Below, in pieces: positions 24,701 to 36,000 of a stretch of 64,000 nt of DNA (positions within the stretch are counted from its first letter, which is position 1; the number at the start of each line of letters is the position of its first letter). A program made the position numbers and the translations under genes. This DNA is from Lotus japonicus. Its lineage: Eukaryota > Streptophyta > Magnoliopsida > Fabales > Fabaceae. The notes beneath the pieces are model-generated. The model searched no databases, was not told the origin of the DNA, and was given only the letters and a program-made list of their open reading frames with translations. The stretch lies in contig NC_080044.1 of the NCBI RefSeq assembly GCF_012489685.1, positions 58,581,507-58,645,506 of the forward strand, given 5' to 3'.

Positions 24701-27111
24701 AGCTAACTTAACGTGCTACAACTTTAAAAAAGAACTTTTGTGAAGTTTCAACTTTTATGAGGGTCCCGCGATTGTCGGAAGCTGTTAGATGCGCCCGCTC
24801 AAGAACATCAAATTATCGACACAGTCTGCAATGAAAGGATCACACCTCAGGCTACAAGTCGCGAAATTTCAGTCTGATTGAGGCCTCGCGGAGCTAACAT
24901 AACGAGCTACAACTTTGAAAAAGAAATTTTGTGAAGTTTCGACTTTTTGGAGGCTCCCGCGATTGTCGGAAGTTGTTAGATGCGGCCGCTCAAGAACATC
25001 AAATTCTCGACACAGTCTGCAATGAAAGGATCACACCTCATGCTACAAGTCGCGAAATTTCAGTCTGATTGAGACCTCGCGGAGCTAACGTAACGAGCTA
25101 CAACTTTGAAAAAGAACTTTTGTGAAGTTTCGACTTTTGGGAGGGTCCCGCGATTGTCGGAAGCTGTTAGATGCGGCCGCTCAAGAACATCAAATTATCG
25201 ACACAGTCTGCAATGAAAGGATCACACCTCAGGCTACAAGTCGCGAAATTTCAGTCTGATTGAGTCCAAGCGGAGCTAACTTAACGAGCTACAACTTTGA
25301 AAACTAAATTTTGTGAAGTTTCGACTTTTAGGAGTGTCCCGCGATTGTCGAAGCTGTGAGATGGTGGCTCAAGAACATCAATTTCTCGACACAGTCTGCA
25401 ATGAAAGGATCACACCTCAGGCTACAAGTCGCGAAATTTCAGTCTGATTGAGGCCACGCGGAGCTAACTTAACGTGCTACAACTTTAAAAAAGAACTTTT
25501 GTGAAGTTTCGACTTTTAGGAGGGTCCCGCGATTGTCGGAAGCTGTTAGATGCGGCCGCTCAAGAACTTCAAATTATCGACACAGTCTGCAATGAAAGGA
25601 TCACACCTCAGGCTACAAGTCGCGAAATTTCAGTCTGATTGAGGCCTCGCGGAGCTAACGTAACGAGCTACAACTTTGAAAAAAAATTTGTGAAGTTTCG
25701 ACTTTTGGGAGGTCCCGCGATTGTCGGAAGTTGTTAGATGCGGCCGCTCAAGAACATCAAATTCTCGACACAGTCTGCAATGAAAGGATCACACCTCATG
25801 CTACAAGTCGCGAAATTTCAGTCTGATTGAGTCCTCGCGGAGCTAACGTAACGAGCTACAACTTTGAAAAAAGAACTTTTGTGAAGTTTCGACTTTTGGA
25901 GGGTCCCGCGATTGTCGAAGCTGTGAGATGCTGCCGCTCAAGAACATCAAATTTTCGACACAGTCTGCAATGAAAGGATCACACCTCAGGCTACAAGTCG
26001 CGAAATTTCAGTCTGATTGAGTCCAAGCGGAGCTAACTTAACGAGCTACAACTTTGAAAACTAAATTTTGTGAAGTTTCGACTTTTAGGAGTGTCCCGCG
26101 ATTGTCGGAAGCTGTGAGATGGTGCTGCTCAAGAACATCAAATTATCGACACAGTCTGCAATGAAAGGATCACACCTCAGGCTACAAGTCGCGAAATTTC
26201 AGTCTGATTGAGGCCTCGCGGAGCTAACGTAACGAGCTACAACTTTGAAAAAGAAATTTTGTGAAGTTTCGACTTTTTGGAGGGTCCCGCGATTGTCGGA
26301 AGTTGTTAGATGCGGCCTCAAGAACATCAAATTCTCGACACAGTCTGCAATGAAAGGATCACACCTCATGCTACAAGTCGCGAAATTTCAGTCTGATTGA
26401 GTCCTCGCGGAGCTAACGTAACGAGCTACAACTTTGAAAAGAACTTTTGTGAAGTTTCGACTTTCTGGAGGGTCCCGCGATTGTCGAAAGCTGTGAGATG
26501 CTGCCGCTCAAGAACATCAAATTTCGACACAGTCTGCAATGAAAGGATCACACCTCAGGCTACAAGTCGCGAAATTTCAGTCTGATTGAGTCCAAGCGGA
26601 GCTAACTTAACGAGCTACAACTTTGAAAACTAAATTTTGTGAAGTTTCGACTTTTAGGAGTGTCCCGCGATTGTCGAAGCTGTGAGATGTGCTGCTCAAG
26701 AACATCAATTTCTCGACACTGTCTGCAATGAAAGGATCACACCTCAGGCTACAAGTTGCGAAATTTCAGTCTGATTGAGGCCACGCGGAGCTAACTTAAC
26801 GTGCTACAACTTTAAAAAAAAACTTTTGTGAAGTTTCAACTTTTAGGAGGGTCCCGCGATTGTCGGAAGCTGTTAGATGCGCCCGCTCAAGAACATCAAA
26901 TTATCGACACAGTCTGCAATGAAAGGATCACACCTCAGGCTACAAGTCGCGAAATTTCAGTCTGATTGAGGCTCGCGGAGCTAACATAACGAGCTACAAC
27001 TTTGAAAAAGAAATTTTGTGAAGTTTCGACTTTTGGGAGGGTCCGCGATTGTCGGAAGTTGTTAGATGCGGCTCCTCAAGAACATCAAATTCTCGACACA
27101 ATCTGCAATGA

Positions 27112-27211
27112 NNNNNNNNNNNNNNNNNNNNNNNNNNNNNNNNNNNNNNNNNNNNNNNNNNNNNNNNNNNNNNNNNNNNNNNNNNNNNNNNNNNNNNNNN
27201 NNNNNNNNNNN
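27112..27211. other. Assembly gap (100 N) inside the satellite
   Basis: Exactly 100 N between two satellite contigs. Array phase and HOR order cannot be carried across it. Both flanks are rich in single-base deletions relative to the monomer consensus. Confidence 0.98.
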
Positions 27212-30165
27212 TAGATGCGACGCTCAAGAACATCAAATTTCGACACAGTCTGCAATGAAAGGATCACACCTCAGGCTACAAGTCGCGAAATTTCAGTCTG
27301 ATTGAGTCCAAGCGGAGCTAACTTAACGAGCTACAACTTTGAAAACTAAATTTTGTGAAGTTTCGACTTTTAGGAGTGTCCCGCGATTGTCGTAAGCTGT
27401 GAGATGGTGTTGCTCAAGAACATCAATTTCTCGACACTGTCTGCAATGAAAGGATCACACCTCAGGCTACAAGTTGCGAAATTTCAGTCTGATTGAGGCC
27501 AAGCGGAGCTAACTTAACGTGCTACAACTTTGAAAAAGAAATTTTTGTGAAGTTTCGACTTTTGGGAGGGTCCCGCGATTGTCGGAAGTTGTTAGATGCG
27601 GCCGCTCAAGAACATCAAATTCTCGACACAGTTTGCAATGAAAGGATCCACCTCAGGCTACAAGTCGCGAAGTTTCAGTCTGATTGAGTCCTCGCGGAGC
27701 TAACGTAACGAGCTACAACTTTGAAAAAGAACTTTTGTGAAGTTTCGACTTTCTGGAGGGTCCGCGATTGTCGAAAGCTGTGAGATGCTGCCGCTCAAGA
27801 ACATCAAATTTTCGACACAGTCTGCAATGAAAGGATCACACCTCAGGCTACAAGTCGCGAAATTTCAGTCTGATTGAGTCCAAGCGGAGCTAACTTAACG
27901 AGCTACACTTTGAAAACTAAATTTTGTGAAGTTTCGACTTTTAGGAGTGTCCCGCGATTGTCGGAAGCTGTGAGATGGTGCTGCTCAAGAACATCAATTT
28001 CTCGACACAGTCTGCAATGAAAGGATCACACCTCAGGCTACAAGTCGCGAAATTTCAGTCTGATTGAGGCCACACGGAGCTAACTTAACGTGCTACAACT
28101 TTAAAAAAGAACTTTTGTGAAGTTTCAACTTTTAGGAGGGTCCCGCGATTGTCGGAAGCTGTTAGATGCGCCCGCTCAAGAACATCAAATTATCGACACA
28201 GTCTGCAATGAAAGGATCACACCTCAGGCTACAAGTCGCGAAATTTCAGTCTGATTGAGGCCTCGCGGACTAACATAACGAGCTACAACTTTGAAAAAGA
28301 AATTTTGTGAAGTTTCGACTTTTTGGAGGGTCCCGCGATTGTCGGAAGCTGTTAGATGCGACCGCTCCAAGAACATCAAATTATCGACACAGTCTGCAAT
28401 GAAAGGATCACACCTCAGGCTACAAGTCGCGAAATTTCAGTCTGATTGAGTCCAAGCGGAGCTAACTTAACGAGCTACAACTTTGAAAAACTAAATTTTG
28501 TGAAGTTTCGACTTTTAGGAGTGTCCCGCGATTGTCGTAAGCTGTGAGATGGTGTTGCTCAAGAACATCAATTTCTCGACACTGTCTGCAATGAAAGGAT
28601 CACACCTCAGGCTACAAGTCGCGAAGTTTCAGTCTGATTGAGTCCTCGCGGAGCTAACGTAACGAGCTACAACTTTGAAAAAGAACTTTTGTGAAGTTTC
28701 GACTTTCTGGAGGGTCCCGCGATTGTCGAAAGCTGTGAGATGCTGCCGCTCAAGAACATCAAATTTTCGACACAGTCTGCAATGAAAGGATCACACCTCA
28801 GGCTACAAGTCGCAAATTTCAGTCTGATTGAGTCCAAGCGGAGCTAACTTAACGAGCTACAACTTTGAAAACTAAATTTTGTGAAGTTTCGACTTTTAGG
28901 AGTGTCCCGCGATTGTCGGAAGCTGTGAGATGGTGCTGCTCAAGAACATCAATTTCTCGACACAGTCTGCAATGAAAGGATCACACCTCAGGCTACAAGT
29001 CGCGAAATTTCAGTCTGATTGAGGCCACACGGAGCTAACTTAACGTGCTACAACTTTAAAAAAGAACTTTGTGAAGTTTCAACTTTTAGGAGGGTCCCGC
29101 GATTGTCGGAAGCTGTTAGATGCGCCCGCTCAAGAACATCAAATTATCGACACAGTCTGCAATGAAAGGATCACACCTCAGGCTACAAGTCGCGAAATTT
29201 CAGTCTGATTGAGGCCTCGCGGAGCTAACATAACGAGCTACAACTTTGAAAAAGAAATTTTGTGAAGTTTCGACTTTTTGGAGGGTCCCGCGATTGTCGG
29301 AAGCTGTTAGATGCGACCGCTCAAGAACATCAAATTATCGACACAGTCTGCAATGAAAGGATCACACCTCAGGCTACAAGTCGCGAAATTTCAGTCTGAT
29401 TGAGTCCAAGCGGAGCTAACTTAACGAGCTACAACTTTGAAAACTAAATTTTGTGAAGTTTCGACTTTTAGGAGTGTCCCGCGATTGTCGTAAGCTGTGA
29501 GATGGTGTTGCTCAAGAACATCAATTTCTCGACATTGTCTGCAATGAAAGGATCACACCTCAGGCTACAAGTTGCGAAATTTCAGTCTGATTGAGGCCAA
29601 GCGGAGCTAACTTAACGTGCTACAACTTTGAAAAAGAAATTTTGTGAAGTTTCGACTTTTGGGAGGGTCCCGCGATTGTCGGAAGTTGTTAGATGCGGCC
29701 GCTCAAGAACATCAAATTCTCGACACAGTTTGCAATGAAAGGATCACACCTCAGGCTACAAGTCGCGAAGTTTCAGTCTGATTGAGTCCTCGCGGAGCTA
29801 ACGTAACGAGCTACAACTTTGAAAAAGAACTTTTGTGAAGTTTCGACTTTCTGGAGGGTCCCGCGATTGTCGAAAGCTGTGAGATGCTGCCGCTCAAGAA
29901 CATCAAATTTTCGACACAGTCTACAATGAAAGGATCACACCTCAGGCTACAAGTCGCGAAATTTCAGTCTGATTGAGTCCAAGCGGAGCTAACTTAACGA
30001 GCTACAACTTTGAAAACTAAATTTTGTGAAGTTTCGACTTTTAGGAGTGTCCCGCGATTGTCGGAAGCTGTGAGATGGTGCTGCTCAAGAACATCAATTT
30101 CTCGACACTGTCTGCAATGAAAGGATCACACCTCAGGCTACAAGTTGCGAAATTTCAGTCTGATT

Positions 30166-30250
30166 GAGGCCACGCGGAGCTAACTTAACGTGCTACAACT
30201 TTAAAAAAGAACTTTTGTGAAGTTTCAACTTTTAGGAGGGTCCCGCGATT
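30166..30250. repeat. Truncated satellite monomer (85 bp) breaking array phase
   Basis: A GAGGCCA-tagged monomer starts at 30166 but jumps after CCCGCGATTG straight into a new GAGGCCA start at 30251. The junction lies at the shared word GATTG, present both in CGCGATTGTCGG and in TCTGATTGAGG. The next monomer looks chimeric, with a GAGGCCA-type start, a CTTTCTGGAGGG middle and a GCGGCTCCTC end. It could be a real unequal exchange or a consensus misjoin. Confidence 0.75.
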
Positions 30251-31199
30251 GAGGCCACGCGGAGCTAACTTAACGTGCTACAACTTTGAAAAGAACTTTT
30301 GTGAAGTTTCGACTTTCTGGAGGGTCCCGCGATTGTCGGAAGTTGTTAGATGCGGCTCCTCAAGAACATCAAATTCTCGACACAATCTGCAATGAAAGGA
30401 TCACACCTCATGCTACAAGTCGCGAAATTTCAGTCTGATTGAGTCCTCGCAGAGCTAACGTAACGAGCTACAACTTTGAAAAAGAACTTTTGTGAAGTTT
30501 CGACTTTTGGGTGGGTCCCGCGATTGTCGGAAGCTGTTAGATGCGACCGCTCAAGAACATCAAATTATCGACACAGTCTGCAATGAAAGGATCACACCTC
30601 AGGCTACAAGTCGCGAAATTTCAGTCTGATTGAGTCCAAGCGGAGCTAACTTAACGAGCTACAACTTTGAAAACTAAATTTTGTGAAGTTTCGACTTTTA
30701 GGAGTGTCCCGCGATTGTCGTAAGCTGTGAGATGGTGTTGCTCAAGAACATCAATTTCTCGACACTGTCTGCAATGAAAGGATCACACCTCAGGCTACAA
30801 GTTGCGAAATTTCAGTCTGATTGAGGCCAAGCGGAGCTAACTTAACGTGCTACAACTTTAAAAAAGAACTTTTGTGAAGTTTCAACTTTTAGGAGGGTCC
30901 CGCGATTGTCGGAAGCTGTTAGATGCGGCCGCTCAAGAACATCAAATTATCGACACACTCTGCAATGAAAGGATCACACCTCAGGCTACAAGTCGCGAAA
31001 TTTCAGTCTGATTGAGGCCTCGCGGAGCTAACATAACGAGCAACAACTTTGAAAAAGAAATTTTGTGAAGTTTCGACTTTTTGGAGGGTCCCGTGATTGT
31101 CGGAAGTTGTTAGATGCGGCCGCTCAAGAACATCAAATTCTCGGCACAGTCTGCAATGAAAGGATCACACCTCATGCTACAAGTCGCGAAATTTCAGTC

Positions 31200-34100
31200 T
31201 GATTGAGTCCTCGCGGAGCTAACTTAACGAGCTACAACTTTGAAAAAGAACTTTTGTGAAGTTTCGACTTTTGGGAGGGTCCTGCGATTGTCGAAAGTTG
31301 TTAGATGCGGCCGCTCAAGAACATCAAATTATCGACACAGTCTGCAATGAAAGGATCACACCTCAGGCTACAAGTCGCGAAATTTCAGTCTGATTGAGTC
31401 CAAGCGGAGCTAACTTAACGAGCTACAACTTTGAAAACTAAATTTTGTGAAGTTTCGACTTTTAGGAGTGTCCCGCGATTGTCGTAAGCTGTGAGATGGT
31501 GTTGCTCAAGAACATCAATTTCTCGACACTGTCTGCAATGAAAGGATCACACCTCAGGCTACAAGTTGCGAAATTTCAGTCTGATTGAGGCCACGCGGAG
31601 CTAACTTAACGTGCTACAACTTTAAAAAAGAACTTTTGTGAAGTTTCGACTTTTAGGAGGGTCCCGCGATTGTCGGAAGCTGTTAGATGCGGCCGCTCAA
31701 GAACTTCAAATTATCGACACAGTCTGCAATGAAAGGATCACACCTCAGGCTACAAGTCGCGAAATTTTAGTCTAATTGAGGCCTCGCGGAGCTAACTTAA
31801 CGTGCTACAACTTTAAAAAAGAACTTTTGTGAAGTTTCGACTTGTAGGAGTGTCCCGCGATTGTCGGAAGCTGTGAGATGGTGCTGCTCAAGAACATCAA
31901 ATTATCGACACAGTCTGCAATGAAAGGATCACACCTCAGGCTACAAGTCGCGAAATTTCAGTCTGATTGAGGCTTCGCGGAGCTAACGTAATGAGCTACA
32001 ACTTTGAAAAAGAAATTTTGTGAAGTTTCGACTTTTTGGAGGGTCCCGCGATTGTCGGAAGTTGTTAGATGCGGCCGCTCAAGAACATCAAATTCTCGAC
32101 ACAGTCTGCAATGAAAGGATCACACCTCATGCTACAAGTCGCGAAATTTCAGTCTGATTGAGTCCTCGCGGAGCTAACGTAACGAGCTACAACTTTGAAA
32201 AAGAACTTTTGTGAAGTTTCGACTTTCTGGAGGGTCCCGCGATTGTCGAAAGCTATGAGATGCTGCCGCTCAAGAACATCAAATTTTCGACACAGTCTAC
32301 AATGAAAGGATCACACCTCAGGCTACAAGTCGCGAAATTTCAGTCTGATTGAGTCCAAGCGGAGCTAACTTAACGAGCTACAACTTTGAAAACTAAATTT
32401 TGTGAAGTTTCGACTTTTAGGAGTGTCCCGCGATTGTCGTAAGCTGTGAGATGGTGCTGCTCAAGAACATCAATTTCTCGACACAGTCTGCAATGAAAGG
32501 ATCACACCTCATGCTACAAGTCGCGAAATTTCAGTCTGATTGAGTCCTCGCGGAGCTAACTTAACGAGCTACAACTTTGAAAAAGAACTTTTGTGAAGTT
32601 TCGACTTTTGGGAGGGTCCTGCGATTGTCGAAAGTTGTTAGATGCGGCCGCTCAAGAACATCAAATTATCGACACAGTCTGCAATGAAAGGATCACACCT
32701 CAGGCTACAAGTCGCGAAATTTCAGTCTGATTGAGTCCAAGCGGAGCTAACTTAACGAGCTACAACTTTGAAAACTAAATTTTGTGAAGTTTCGACTTTT
32801 AGGAGTGTCCCGCGATTGTCGTAAGCTGTGAGATGGTGTTGCTCAAGAACATCAATTTCTCGACACTGTCTGCAATGAAAGGATCACACCTCAGGCTACA
32901 AGTTGCGAAATTTCAGTCTGATTGAGGCCACGCGGAGCTAACTTAACGTGCTACAACTTTAAAAAAGAACTTTTGTGAAGTTTCGACTTTTAGGAGGGTC
33001 CCGCGATTGTCGGAAGCTGTTAGATGCGGCCGCTCAAGAACTTCAAATTATCGACACAGTCTGCAATGAAAGGATCACACCTCAGGCTACAAGTCGCGAA
33101 ATTTCAGTCTAATTGAGGCCTCGCGGAGCTAACTTAACGTGCTACAACTTTAAAAAAGAACTTTTGTGAAGTTTCGACTTGTAGGAGTGTCCCGCGATTG
33201 TCGGAAGCTGTGAGATGGTGCTGCTCAAGAACATCAAATTATCGACACAGTCTGCAATGAAAGGATCACACCTCAGGCTACAAGTCGCGAAATTTCAGTC
33301 TGATTGAGGCTTCGCGGAGCTAACGTAATGAGCTACAACTTTGAAAAAGAAATTTTGTGAAGTTTCGACTTTTTGGAGGGTCCCGCGATTGTCGGAAGTT
33401 GTTAGATGCGGCCGCTCAAGAACATCAAATTCTCGACACAGTCTGCAATGAAAGGATCACACCTCATGCTACAAGTCGCGAAATTTCAGTCTGATTGAGT
33501 CCTCGCGGAGCTAACGTAACGAGCTACAACTTTGAAAAAGAACTTTTGTGAAGTTTCGACTTTTGGGAGGGTCCTGCGATTGTCGAAAGTTGTTAGATGC
33601 GGCCGCTCAAGAACATCAAATTATCGACACAGTCTGCAATGAAAGGATCACACCTCAGGCTACAAGTCGCGAAATTTCAGTCTGATTGAGTCCAAGCGGA
33701 GCTAACTTAACGAGCTACAACTTTGAAAACTAAATTTTGTGAAGTTTCGACTTTTAGGAGTGTCCCGCGATTGTCGTAAGCTGTGAGATGGTGTTGCTCA
33801 AGAACATCAATTTCTCGACACTGTCTGCAATGAAAGGATCACACCTCAGGCTACAAGTTGCGAAATTTCAGTCTGATTGAGGCCACGCGGAGCTAACTTA
33901 ACGTGCTACAACTTTAAAAAAGAACTTTTGTGAAGTTTCGACTTTTAGGAGGGTCCCGCGATTGTCGGAAGCTGTTAGATGCGGCCGCTCAAGAACTTCA
34001 AATTATCGACACAGTCTGCAATGAAAGGATCACACCTCAGGCTACAAGTCGCGAAATTTTAGTCTAATTGAGGCCTCGCGGAGCTAACTTAACGTGCTAC

Positions 34101-36000
34101 AACTTTAAAAAAGAACTTTTGTGAAGTTTCGACTTGTAGGAGTGTCCCGCGATTGTCGGAAGCTGTGAGATGGTGCTGCTCAAGAACATCAAATTATCGA
34201 CACAGTCTGCAATGAAAGGATCACACCTCAGGCTACAAGTCGCGAAATTTCAGTCTGATTGAGGCTTCGCGGAGCTAACGTAATGAGCTACAACTTTGCA
34301 AAAGAAATTTTGTGAAGTTTCGACTTTTTGGAGGGTCCCGCGATTGTCGGAAGTTGTTAGATGCGGCCGCTCAAGAACATCAAATTCTCGACACAGTCTG
34401 CAATGAAAGGATCACACCTCATGCTACAAGTCGCGAAATTTCAGTCTGATTGAGTCCTCGCGGAGCTAACGTAACGAGCTACAACTTTGAAAAAGAACTT
34501 TTGTGAAGTTTCGACTTTCTGGAGGGTCCCGCGATTGTCGAAAGCTATGAGATGCTGCCGCTCAAGAACATCAAATTTTCGACACAGTCTACAATGAAAG
34601 GATCACACCTCAGGCTACAAGTCGCGAAATTTCAGTCTGATTGAGTCCAAGCGGAGCTAACTTAACGAGCTACAACTTTGAAAACTAAATTTTGTGAAGT
34701 TTCGACTTTTAGGAGTGTCCCGCGATTGTCGTAAGCTGTGAGATGGTGTTGCTCAAGAACATCAATTTCTCGACACTGTCTGCAATGAAAGGATCACACC
34801 TCAGGCTACAAGTTGCGAAATTTCAGTCTGATTGAGGCCAAGCGGAGCTAACTTAACGTGCTACAACTTTAAAAAAGAACTTTTGTGAAGTTTCAACTTT
34901 TAGGAGGGTCCCGCGATTGTCGGAAGCTGTTAGATGCGGCCGCTCAAGAACATCAAATTATCGACACACTCTGCAATGAAAGGATCACACCTCAGGCTAC
35001 AAGTCGCGAAATTTCAGTCTGATTGAGGCCTCGCGGAGCTAACATAACGAGCAACAACTTTGAAAAAGAAATTTTGTGAAGTTTCGACTTTTTGGAGGGT
35101 CCCGTGATTGTCGGAAGTTGTTAGATGCGGCCGCTCAAGAACATCAAATTCTCGACACAGTCTGCAATGAAAGGATCACACCTCATGCTACAAGTCGCGA
35201 AATTTCAGTCTGATTGAGTCCTCGCGGAGCTAACTTAACGAGCTACAACTTTGAAAAAGAACTTTTGTGAAGTTTCGACTTTTGGGAGGGTCCTGCGATT
35301 GTCGAAAGTTGTTAGATGCGGCCGCTCAAGAACATCAAATTATCGACACAGTCTGCAATGAAAGGATCACACCTCAGGCTACAAGTCGCGAAATTTCAGT
35401 CTGATTGAGTCCAAGCGGAGCTAACTTAACGAGCTACAACTTTGAAAACTAAATTTTGTGAAGTTTCGACTTTTAGGAGTGTCCCGCGATTGTCGTAAGC
35501 TGTGAGATGGTGTTGCTCAAGAACATCAATTTCTCGACACTGTCTGCAATGAAAGGATCACACCTCAGGCTACAAGTTGCGAAATTTCAGTCTGATTGAG
35601 GCCACGCGGAGCTAACTTAACGTGCTACAACTTTAAAAAAGAACTTTTGTGAAGTTTCGACTTTTAGGAGGGTCCCGCGATTGTCGGAAGCTGTTAGATG
35701 CGGCCGCTCAAGAACTTCAAATTATCGACACAGTCTGCAATGAAAGGATCACACCTCAGGCTACAAGTCGCGAAATTTCAGTCTAATTGAGGCCTCGCGG
35801 AGCTAACTTAACGTGCTACAACTTTAAAAAAGAACTTTTGTGAAGTTTCGACTTGTAGGAGTGTCCCGCGATTGTCGGAAGCTGTGAGATGGTGCTGCTC
35901 AAGAACATCAAATTATCGACACAGTCTGCAATGAAAGGATCACACCTCAGGCTACAAGTCGCGAAATTTCAGTCTGATTGAGGCTTCGCGGAGCTAACGT
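31200..36000. repeat. Locally amplified block carrying a chimeric monomer, four copies
   Basis: The chimeric variant CTTGTAGGAGTG occurs at 31841, 33178, 34133 and 35852. The linked variant GTCCTGCGATTGTCGAAAG occurs with its CCT at 31281, 32618, 33573 and 35292. Both series have spacings of 1337, 955 and 1719 bp (7, 5 and 9 monomers), so they moved together. A further set of private variants (GAGCAACAACT, CCCGTGATTG, CGACACACTC) is repeated 4011 bp apart (21 x 191), for example at 31091 and 35102. Confidence 0.8.

Larger units (their letters stand above)
4423..27111. repeat. 191-bp satellite array, contig A (about 119 monomers, HOR-structured)
   Basis: Head-to-tail tandem repeat, one orientation throughout, monomer 191 bp. 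A typical unit runs from a GAG-xx opening tag through CGGAGCTAAC, GCTACAACTTT, GTGAAGTTTCGACTTT, GTCCCGCGATTGTCG, AACATCAA, CAATGAAAGGATCACACCTC and GTCGCGAAATTTCAG. Variants differ by linked marks. They can be named by the opening tag: GAGGCTT, GAGTCCT, GAGTCCAAG, GAGGCCA, GAGGCCT and GAGACCT. They also differ by internal marks, for example AAACTAAATT against AAAAGAACTT, TAGGAGTGTCCC against TGGAGGGTCCC, and CAGGCTAC against CATGCTAC. Exact multiples of 191 hold over long stretches. Extra one-base deletions cluster at 5340-6300, 8100-9300, 18830-19230 and 25340-27111. Short ORFs in the repeats are chance frames. Centromeric, pericentromeric or subtelomeric location cannot be told from sequence. 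Confidence 0.97.
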
